Part shown: positions 14,869-20,351 of the stretch, one piece after another
How positions within the stretch are numbered: the stretch's first letter is position 1
How the letters are laid out: each line of letters opens with the position of its first letter
From: an uncultured Geobacter sp.
GTDB taxonomy: Bacteria; Desulfobacterota; Desulfuromonadia; Geobacterales; Geobacteraceae
Length of the DNA stretch: 20,351 nucleotides
Direction of reading: 5' to 3'
NCBI GenBank assembly: GCA_937886325.1
Contig: CALABV010000235.1
Location: forward strand, 1-20,351
Translations under genes and position numbers: made by a program
The notes under the pieces: model-generated
The model's database searches: none
What the model was told of the DNA's origin: nothing
The model's input: only the letters and a program-made list of their open reading frames with translations

Positions 14869-14904
14869 CAAGAAAGAGCACACATTATTCAAGGAGGAAG
14901 TACA

Positions 14905-15153
14905 ATGAAAAAAGTTCTGTCCACCATCGTTGCAGCCCTGGTAACCGTTGCCTTCGCCGGCGTAGTATTCGCAGCAGAGCCTGCAGCAACCACCGAACCG
15001 GCTGCTACCCCTGAAGTGAAGAAAGAAGAAGTGAAGAAGCCTGTTAAGAAAGCCAAGAAGAAGAAGGTTGCAAAGAAAAAGCCCGCAAAGAAAGCTGAAG
15101 TAAAGAAAGAAGAAGCTCCGGCTGCTCCGGTTGAAGCTCCGGCTGCAAAGTAA
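14905..15153 (+). CDS. Small exported lysine/alanine/proline-rich protein
   Basis: This encodes 82 residues from an ATG with AAGGAGG upstream; the open frame extends to 14845 but has no ribosome site there. The first 24 residues are a clear Sec signal peptide: MKK, a hydrophobic core LSTIVAALVTVAFAGVV, then FA-A-E, with cleavage probably after VFA. The mature part of about 59 residues is low-complexity: acidic/alanine-rich ATTEPAATPE, a lysine-rich middle (VKKPVKKAKKKKVAKKKPAKK), then EEAPAAPVEAPAAK. The middle resembles histone H1 tails or acid-shock proteins but no family can be named. It stands alone between divergent and convergent genes, with a sigma-54-type promoter candidate and a strong terminator. 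It could coat the peptidoglycan, bind anionic polymers or act in the periplasm; none is shown. Confidence 0.85.
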   Translation: MKKVLSTIVAALVTVAFAGVVFAAEPAATTEPAATPEVKKEEVKKPVKKAKKKKVAKKKPAKKAEVKKEEAPAAPVEAPAAK

Positions 15154-15172
15154 TTCTTTCTCTCAAGACATC

Positions 15173-15204
15173 AAAAAGCCGCATCCCCGGATGCGGCTTT
15201 TTTT
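15173..15204 (+). terminator. Rho-independent terminator of the small exported protein gene
   Basis: AAAAAGCCGCATCC (15173-15186) pairs exactly with GGATGCGGCTTTTT (15189-15202), with CC between the arms, and T residues continue. It lies 20 nt after the stop at 15153. The A-run on the left arm means it could also work on the minus strand for the polymerase operon. Confidence 0.9.
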
Positions 15205-15224
15205 GTATCTAAAAACGGCGAATA

Positions 15225-15257
15225 AGACCTGCCGGGTTTTGAAAACCCGGCAGGTTT
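15225..15257. repeat. Family 2 palindrome, copy 1
   Basis: AGACCTGCCGGGTTTT and AAAACCCGGCAGGTTT flank a single G at 15241; 15 of 16 pairs match. It begins 4 nt beyond the polymerase stop codon. It matches copy 2 at 18067-18099 in 30 of 33 bases. Confidence 0.85.
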
Positions 15258-15260
15258 CAC

Positions 15261-17522
15261 CTAAAAAAGAGTCCCTTCCCTGTCCAGATACGGTTCGAAT
15301 CTCTTTTTGACCTGCCGAAGCTTTTCCACGTAATATTCGGTATTTTCATCCGGTCGGGCCGGATCGTAGGATGCTGCGGGTCGACAGTTTTCCCATGCCG
15401 ACACCCCTTTTCCCCGGCCGGTAACGTAGTAAGAAATCTGGTCGCCGGCGCGGTACTCATGGGAGGAGCGGAACGCTATCTCGTACGCAGCGGAAGGGTT
15501 CCGCTTTCCCTGCGACACCTTCTTCCGATAGGAGTCCGTTGATTCGTTGAGGCTTTCAGTTTTCGCGATCCAGGAAATATCGAACTCGTGCTTTCGAAGC
15601 CTCTGATGGTACTCCAGGTACAATGCTTCGACCTCCCCCCCTTCCCCGTGCAACAGGAGGCGAATCACCTCCGAGGTAAATTCCCGCAGGTACTTTTCCA
15701 TTCCACGCGATTTGAGAGCGCTTCCCTTCACCGATATGACGCCGTCGTACCCGAGGAGAGCATAATTCTTGCTCTTGTATGAAAACATTGCTTGATACCG
15801 GCCGTCCATCTCCACGTCGATTCCAGGGGGCAGCGCCGCCGACAGTTCGCTGACGAGTGATTCCTGCCGTTCCGGCGTATCCGTTCCGGACGGAGGTATG
15901 AAGTAGATTCCGTCCGTATCCAGTTCGATGACCCGCGCTTTCCGGTCGTGGAGCCAATCCATCATGGACCGAATCGTTTCCCTGCCGAGACGCGTCACCC
16001 GGGCCGCGACCGCGGGGTCGGAAAAGTTGTGGAGCGATGAACCCAGATAGCCGTAAAAGGAATTGATGAGAATCTTGAAGGCCTGCTGCAGGGCGACGAA
16101 ATGCTCACGAACGGACGGTTCCGCTTCCTCCCTCGCGCGCTTCTTGGCGGCCAGGCGAAAATTCCGCAATCCTGCGAGCAAGGGGAGGAAAAGGTCCAGG
16201 GTATCATTGGAAGGCTTCAGCCCGTAGGACAGAAGAAGGGACGGATAGAGAGAAGCGACGTCGCAATGGACCACGGGACCGACCACGCCGTGGATGAAGA
16301 CATCGGCGTAGCCGCCCTCGAAAGTGCCTTCCCCTCTCGCCGGACGGGGAACAGCGACGCCGCGGCGCAGGTATTCCCGCAGGAAGAGCGAGTTGATGCG
16401 GGTGGCATTCCCGCGGATGACACAGTTCTGGTAGGAATAGGGAAACATGCGGGACTGCAGGAAGTACGGCTGCGACAGGAGACCCGACAATGCCAGGGTT
16501 TCCCGCACGTCGCCCAGGTTATACCGCGCCAGGAGTTCCGGTTCCTCCTGTCCCGCCTTGCTGATGGAGTCGCCGGCGAGATACACGCGCCCCGGTTCCG
16601 CCAGACCGAAGTGAAGCGCGGCGGCCTTGAGGCCGTGGCTCTCCATCTCCCTCGCCCCCACGTCGTGGAGCAGCACCAGGAAATAGGTGTCGACGATGGA
16701 GCGTCCGTAAATGTCACAGCGTGGATAGTCGACGGTCTTTTCCGAGACGGTGAACCGCGAGGAAGAAAACTTCGGCTCGCTCCCGTCGCGCCCCCAGCGG
16801 AGCCGGATCCCGAGACGGGCCGCCCGTACCCGGATGTATTCCAGGTCGAAGCGGAAGATATTGTGCCCTTCCACAACATCGGGGTCCCATGCGCGCATGA
16901 TCTCGCCGAGCCGCTCCAGCATGGCCGACTCGGACATCGCAGCGCCGGAAAGGACCTCCTCGCGGCCTGCTGTATCCTTGACAGCCAGCGAGATGATCCG
17001 GTCCTCTTCCCGGTTCGGGTTGGAAAATTCGAAACCGGGACGGCAATCCGTCTCGATATCCAGGGCCATGCGGCGGAGCGAAGGGAAGTCAAGCCCTTTG
17101 AAAAACGTCTTTCCGGTACCAAGGAGGTGCTGGTGGATCGGGTCGGAGAGAAACAGATAGGGCGCATCACCTGCCGTGGGCGTCCTGCCGCTTCGTCGGA
17201 CGAGATAATCCCTGGCCGCGACGCAGTCCATCCAGTCCCTGAAACCGGCAATGAAACGGAAAGTCCCGTCGCCGGAGAGACCTTTCAGGGTAACCCTCCG
17301 CGCGAATCCCCGAAGCAGGTCTTCGCTTTCCAGGAGGATGAAGGGGTGAAACGGATCGTCGTGGAATACCACCCCCCTCTCCGTCCTTATGAACAGGCGG
17401 ACGAAATGTCCGGCAAGGGTGGCGGCGACGATTCCTTCCGTGGGGTCGCAACCGTACAGCACCCTGTCCGGCCCCTGTCCGGACCCCGGGTCGCGGTCGT
17501 GAAACGCGGGGAGATTGGTCAC
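15261..17522 (-). CDS. Family B DNA polymerase with 3'-5' exonuclease
   Basis: The 753 residues form a complete family B polymerase. Exonuclease motifs are ExoI ALDIETD (Asp155, Glu157), ExoII EGHNIFRFDLEY (Asn221, Asp226) and ExoIII YNLGD (Tyr334, Asp338). Polymerase motifs are A, DVASLYPS (Asp421); B, KILINSFYG (Lys483-Gly491); and C, ELDTDGIYF (Asp535, Asp537). SYKSKNYAL supplies the KxY element. All catalytic residues are present, so it should polymerise and proofread. It is close to the 783 residues of E. coli Pol II (PolB) but not an evident orthologue, so I give no symbol. Its GTG start at 17522 overlaps the HD gene stop as GTGA, implying coupled translation. A role in repair or translesion synthesis is likely from the family; it is not phage-like in context. 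The stop is TAG. Confidence 0.9.
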   Translation of the reverse strand: MTNLPAFHDRDPGSGQGPDRVLYGCDPTEGIVAATLAGHFVRLFIRTERGVVFHDDPFHPFILLESEDLLRGFARRVTLKGLSGDGTFRFIAGFRDWMDCVAARDYLVRRSGRTPTAGDAPYLFLSDPIHQHLLGTGKTFFKGLDFPSLRRMALDIETDCRPGFEFSNPNREEDRIISLAVKDTAGREEVLSGAAMSESAMLERLGEIMRAWDPDVVEGHNIFRFDLEYIRVRAARLGIRLRWGRDGSEPKFSSSRFTVSEKTVDYPRCDIYGRSIVDTYFLVLLHDVGAREMESHGLKAAALHFGLAEPGRVYLAGDSISKAGQEEPELLARYNLGDVRETLALSGLLSQPYFLQSRMFPYSYQNCVIRGNATRINSLFLREYLRRGVAVPRPARGEGTFEGGYADVFIHGVVGPVVHCDVASLYPSLLLSYGLKPSNDTLDLFLPLLAGLRNFRLAAKKRAREEAEPSVREHFVALQQAFKILINSFYGYLGSSLHNFSDPAVAARVTRLGRETIRSMMDWLHDRKARVIELDTDGIYFIPPSGTDTPERQESLVSELSAALPPGIDVEMDGRYQAMFSYKSKNYALLGYDGVISVKGSALKSRGMEKYLREFTSEVIRLLLHGEGGEVEALYLEYHQRLRKHEFDISWIAKTESLNESTDSYRKKVSQGKRNPSAAYEIAFRSSHEYRAGDQISYYVTGRGKGVSAWENCRPAASYDPARPDENTEYYVEKLRQVKKRFEPYLDREGTLF

Positions 17523-18049
17523 CGTTCAGACGCCTCAACCGGGCCGGGCGCATCCGCCGCGCCCAGGTAGATCTTCCCGCCGATTGCCTTTCCCGTATCG
17601 GTCATCATGACCTTCCCGATTATCGCGGCGAGACGTTCCCGGTCATCCGTTCCCACCTCATCGCCCAGGTTCACCAGCCAGTCGGCATCCCAGATCACCC
17701 GGAAATTCACCGTATCGATCTCGCCGGGGGAGTGATGGGAAGCGATGATTTCGCATACCTCCCGGATGAAAGGCTCGGGGTAGCCGAGAGAGGAGAGGAT
17801 CTCCCGGGCAACGGGAGGTCCTTCCTGCTCCTGGAGGTCTCCCGCGGAAGAGCCGAACTTCCGCTCCGCCTCCCGGATACCGATATCGTGCAGCAGAGCC
17901 GCGGCAATGACCCGTTCCCGGTCCCCCGGCTCAGCTGTCAGGATCTCCTCGGCAAATCCGGTGACCCGCAGGGCGTGATCTATCCTCCGCCGGTCCACGC
18001 CGAAATATTCTTTCATTGCCTGTTCGACCTTCTTCAGTCCGTCGTCCAT
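17519..18049 (-). CDS. HD-domain phosphohydrolase
   Basis: The 176 residues carry an HD domain: His25 in RIDHALRVTGFAEEI, the His54-Asp55 pair in ALLHDIGIREAE, His105-His106 in IIASHHSPGEID, and Asp121/Asp123 in VIWDADWLVNLGD. These are the metal ligands of HD phosphohydrolases, which act on nucleotides or phosphodiesters. The ATG at 18049 has GGGAGGG a few bases upstream, so I prefer it to the GTG at 18064. The stop overlaps the start of the polymerase gene by 4 nt, so the hydrolase is probably made together with the polymerase. A nucleotide-cleaning or signalling role is inferred. The substrate cannot be read from the sequence. A family 2 palindrome lies 18 nt upstream. Confidence 0.85.
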   Translation of the reverse strand: MDDGLKKVEQAMKEYFGVDRRRIDHALRVTGFAEEILTAEPGDRERVIAAALLHDIGIREAERKFGSSAGDLQEQEGPPVAREILSSLGYPEPFIREVCEIIASHHSPGEIDTVNFRVIWDADWLVNLGDEVGTDDRERLAAIIGKVMMTDTGKAIGGKIYLGAADAPGPVEASER

Positions 18050-18066
18050 GCACCCTCCCGACACCT

Positions 18067-18099
18067 AGACCTGCCAGGTTTTTAAAACCCGGCAGGTCT
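18067..18099. repeat. Family 2 palindrome, copy 2
   Basis: AGACCTGCCAGGTTTT and AAAACCCGGCAGGTCT surround a single T at 18083, with one mismatch in 16 pairs. It lies between the ferredoxin-like gene stop (18112) and the HD gene start (18049). On the minus strand no T-run follows the stem. Confidence 0.85.
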
Positions 18100-18111
18100 T
18101 CTATTTACTTA

Positions 18112-18849
18112 TTACCGAATGTCCCCTTGTACCCCAATTGTCACGACAGTGCACGGAATATTCTTGCCCGACGCCACCAGCGCCCTTTTCGCCGCGGCTT
18201 CGATGCCTCCGCAACACGGCACTTCCATGCGGACAACGGTAACGCTCCGGATGGAAGAGGTGCGGAATATCTCCGTCAGTTTCTCCGTATAGTACTCGTT
18301 GTCATCCAGCTTGGGGCATCCCACCACGAGCGCCTTGCCGGCGAGAAAATCCTTGTGGAAATCACCGTAGGCAAAGGGCGCGCAGTCGGCTGCAATCAGC
18401 AGGTCCGCGTCCTCGAAGAAAGGAGCGTTCACCGGCACCAGTTTCAGTTGGACCGGCCACTGTCCGAGCCTGCTGTGCCGGACTCCCGGCTCCTCTTCCG
18501 CAGAGGTTTGTGGCGCTGCCGGACGTGATTGCACCTTCATGCCGGGACACCCGCCGCCACCATGCCCGCCGGAACGCGGGGCATGGTGACCGGAGTCGGC
18601 GCCCACGGCGGTCTTGACCCTTGCGGCATCCACGGCGGCCTCGTCAAATGCGTCCGCCTCACGCTCGATGATGCGGATGGCGTCCCTCGGGCACTCGCCA
18701 AGGCACGCGCCAAGCCCGTCACAGAGATTGTCCGCGGCGAGGACCGCTTTCCCTTCAATGATCCGTATTGCCCCTTCCGCGCAGGAAGGAACGCAGAGCC
18801 CGCATCCGTCACATCTGTCCCGGTCGATTTCAACGATTTTTCTTTTCAT
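18112..18849 (-). CDS. Two-cluster 4Fe-4S ferredoxin-like protein
   Basis: The 245 residues from the ATG at 18849 (AGGAG upstream) start with two ferredoxin-type segments. The first, CDGCGLCVPSC, has four cysteines (13, 16, 19, 23). The second, CDGLGACLGECP, has only three (43, 49, 53), with Leu46 where a fourth would be; this variant recurs in a ferredoxin group I remember from Clostridia and Geobacter. A histidine/glycine-rich linker SGHHAPRSGGHGGGGCPG follows. The C-terminal domain has LIAADCAPFAYGDFHKDF, LVVGCPKLDDNEYYTEKL and VEVP-like MEVPCCGG, with further cysteines. It is a cytoplasmic electron-transfer protein of unknown partner. The divergent aldehyde oxidoreductase makes it a candidate partner. 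The track to 18984 is upstream noncoding sequence, and the stop is TAA. Confidence 0.85.
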   Translation of the reverse strand: MKRKIVEIDRDRCDGCGLCVPSCAEGAIRIIEGKAVLAADNLCDGLGACLGECPRDAIRIIEREADAFDEAAVDAARVKTAVGADSGHHAPRSGGHGGGGCPGMKVQSRPAAPQTSAEEEPGVRHSRLGQWPVQLKLVPVNAPFFEDADLLIAADCAPFAYGDFHKDFLAGKALVVGCPKLDDNEYYTEKLTEIFRTSSIRSVTVVRMEVPCCGGIEAAAKRALVASGKNIPCTVVTIGVQGDIR

Positions 18850-19264
18850 GGTCTCCTGCTCCTTTACTGGAAAAATATCCGCGTCACATGGCGTTCGCTT
18901 GCTTTTATTCACATCCGCTGTCATGCCCTTTCGTATGGTGGCAGAATACCCGCGCATGACGATACGGCGTATGACCCATGTCAAAAAGAAACGTATTTAC
19001 CCTGGATTCTGGATTCGGCAGTTGGAGTCGTCCGAAGAGAACGACCCCAACTGCCGGTTTTGTGTTTGCGTTTTGTCGTGATTGAGGAGACGCGGAGCAG
19101 CGAGCATCCGGCCCTGTCGCTATACCGTTAAGGAAATAGATACTGGACCCCGCCCCCCCTTCCGTGGTATCTTTCGCTGCCGAAAAAACGTCGATTCCGA
19201 CACGAATTCACTCCATGTCGCCCACCTGGCGGACAAGCGATGCGGAAAGAGGGAATATCAGGAA
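18850..19264. other. 415-nt divergent intergenic region
   Basis: It separates the ferredoxin-like gene (-) from the aldehyde oxidoreductase gene (+). It holds family 1 copy F at 19009-19056 and a C-rich stretch at 19148-19160. A TTGACA on the minus strand at 18979-18984 has no good -10 box at normal spacing. No short gene, RNA gene or riboswitch was recognised. Promoters for both genes should lie here but none is convincing. Confidence 0.6.
19009..19056. repeat. Family 1 palindromic repeat, copy F
   Basis: This is the best-preserved copy. CGGCAGTTGGAGTCGT (19016-19031) pairs with ACGACCCCAACTGCCG (19041-19056), with a single mismatch and a 9-nt loop CCGAAGAGA. CTGGATT precedes it, as in copy E. 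It lies between divergent genes. Confidence 0.85.
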
Positions 19265-20351
19265 ATGAACTACACCAGAGAAAAGATGCTGCACGGGTAT
19301 GCAAACAAGATCCTCACCATAGATGTGGGCACGGGAGAGATCGCCGCACCATCTCTTGACAGGGAAGTCAGGGACTACTTTACGGGAGGCCGGGGCCTGG
19401 GTCTCTATCTCCTTCACCGGGCAATCACCCCGGACACCCTGCCGACCGACCCGGAGAATCCCCTCATCCTGGCCAACGGACCCCTGGGAGGGATTCCCCA
19501 GTTTCCGGGCACGGCAAAGGCCATGGCGGTCTCCCTCTCCCCCCTCACCGGCATACCGGGCGTCTCCAACTTCGGCGGTTACTTCGGCGCCTACCTCAAG
19601 TATGCCGGTTTCGACGCACTGCAGGTCACCGGCAAGGCCGACCGGGAGACGATGATCGTCATCGACGGATTTCGCCGGGAAATCACCATCGAGGAAGCTC
19701 CCGAACTGAACGAGGCCTTTGCGCTGGAGAGCCGGATCGCGGAACGCTTCACGGCCGCCGGGTATGAAAAGCGTTCCATTGCGTTCATGTCCGTCGGCCT
19801 CGGGGCGGATCACACATCCTACGGCTGCATCAACAGTCACTACTACGACATGACCAAGCCGACCGCCGAAGGGCGGGGCATCTTCCGCACCAAACAGGCG
19901 GGGCGCACCGGCATGGGCAGCGTCATGAGGGACAAGAGAATCAGGGCAATCGTCGTGCTCGCGGACTACCCGCGCGGTGAAAACCCGTACGGCGCGGCCG
20001 ACTGGGATCGCGTGAAACGGGCCGGAGCGGCCCTTCACAAGGTAATCAAGGAGGAGGATCCCCGCTCTCTCAAGATGTACCGCAAGGGAAGCGCCGGCCT
20101 GATCACGTTCATGAACAAGGCCGATTACCAGTCCCTGCCGGTGAACAACTTCCAGAAAGGCTCCGATCCCAGGGCGCCCCGGATCTGCGGCAAACACTAC
20201 GCGGAGAACCTCTTCGAACACCGCGGCATGGACGGCTGTTTCGCCGGGTGCAACCTGATGTGCACCAAGGGAGCATGGCTGACGCTGGTTTCCGGCGACC
20301 ACCGGGGCGAAAAGGTTTGGGTGGAGGGCCCCGAGTATGAAACGGCCGCCG
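19265..20351 (+). CDS. Aldehyde ferredoxin oxidoreductase, N-terminal part
   Basis: The frame is open for 362 codons to the window edge. AOR-family enzymes are cytoplasmic tungsten-pterin proteins that oxidise aldehydes to acids with ferredoxin. The N-terminus KILTIDVGTGEI, then FTGGRGLGLYLLH, NGPLGGIPQFPGTAKAMAV and TGIPGVSNFGGYFG form the usual pterin-binding domain. QAGRTGMGSVMRDKRI and the cluster motif GCFAGCNLMC follow. The cysteines (325, 329, 333) are spaced Cx3Cx3C, not Cx2Cx3C as in the Pyrococcus enzyme; some family members share this form. I use the ATG at 19265, though the ribosome site is weak, and an ATG at 19286 is possible. The related benzoyl-CoA reductase subunit BamB is an alternative identity. 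The substrate cannot be told. Confidence 0.9.
   Translation, partial: MNYTREKMLHGYANKILTIDVGTGEIAAPSLDREVRDYFTGGRGLGLYLLHRAITPDTLPTDPENPLILANGPLGGIPQFPGTAKAMAVSLSPLTGIPGVSNFGGYFGAYLKYAGFDALQVTGKADRETMIVIDGFRREITIEEAPELNEAFALESRIAERFTAAGYEKRSIAFMSVGLGADHTSYGCINSHYYDMTKPTAEGRGIFRTKQAGRTGMGSVMRDKRIRAIVVLADYPRGENPYGAADWDRVKRAGAALHKVIKEEDPRSLKMYRKGSAGLITFMNKADYQSLPVNNFQKGSDPRAPRICGKHYAENLFEHRGMDGCFAGCNLMCTKGAWLTLVSGDHRGEKVWVEGPEYETAA

Noticed and set aside
16101..17570. 489-codon plus-strand open frame
   Set aside because: It mirrors the polymerase gene, where all catalytic motifs are present on the minus strand.
18939..18953. Sigma-54-like TGGCAGAATACCCGC upstream of the aldehyde oxidoreductase
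   Set aside because: The GG-N10-GC spacing fits but the -12 element is CCGC instead of TTGC, and it is over 300 nt from the gene.
19208..20302. 364-codon minus-strand open frame
   Set aside because: It is antisense to the aldehyde oxidoreductase, which is strongly supported on the plus strand even though its stop lies outside the window.
1..20351. Search for tRNA, rRNA, CRISPR, transposase, phage or toxin-antitoxin genes
   Set aside because: None was recognised on reading both strands. The repeated elements are isolated palindromes without regular spacing or adjacent cas genes.

Overview
The window looks like the chromosome of a Desulfuromonadota / Geobacter-type bacterium. This is inferred from the rplU-rpmA-obgE-proB-proA-nadD-rsfS-rlmH-gpmI gene order, the GC-rich coding sequence, a TIGR03960/TIGR03936 radical SAM gene next to RNase G, a bacterial family B DNA polymerase, and a tungsten-type aldehyde ferredoxin oxidoreductase. 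No similarity search was run. No rRNA, tRNA, CRISPR array, transposase or phage gene was seen.

Layout. Positions 1-1345 (+): the last 80 codons of a TonB-dependent outer-membrane receptor, then a CheR-like methyltransferase. Positions 1462-9070 (-): a long housekeeping run read right to left. It starts with ribosomal proteins bL21 and bL27, then the ribosome-assembly GTPase Obg, proline synthesis (ProB, ProA), NAD synthesis (NadD), ribosome silencing factor RsfS, 23S rRNA methyltransferase RlmH and phosphoglycerate mutase GpmI. Positions 9191-14615 (-): purT, rng and a large radical SAM gene whose frame is cut by one in-frame TAG. Positions 14905-15153 (+): a small exported lysine/alanine/proline-rich protein behind a sigma-54-like promoter, with a clear terminator. 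Positions 15261-18849 (-): a two-cluster ferredoxin-like protein, an HD-domain hydrolase and a complete family B DNA polymerase; the last two overlap by 4 nt. Positions 19265-20351 (+): the first 362 codons of an aldehyde ferredoxin oxidoreductase, running off the window and divergent from the ferredoxin-like gene.

Two families of intergenic palindromes overlie this. Family 1 (CGGCAGTTG...CAACTGCCG, about 45-60 bp) has six members in 20 kb: four simple copies, one half copy, and one 181-bp composite between proA and nadD. Three copies begin about 9 nt past a stop codon. Family 2 (AGACCTGCCGGGTTTT...AAAACCCGGCAGGT, 33 bp) has two copies, one on each side of the HD-polymerase pair.

The best candidates for something undescribed are the amber codon inside an otherwise intact radical SAM fusion gene, the family 1 repeat with its composite form, and the HD-polymerase unit bracketed by matching palindromes. 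Most of the rest is ordinary core metabolism and translation.
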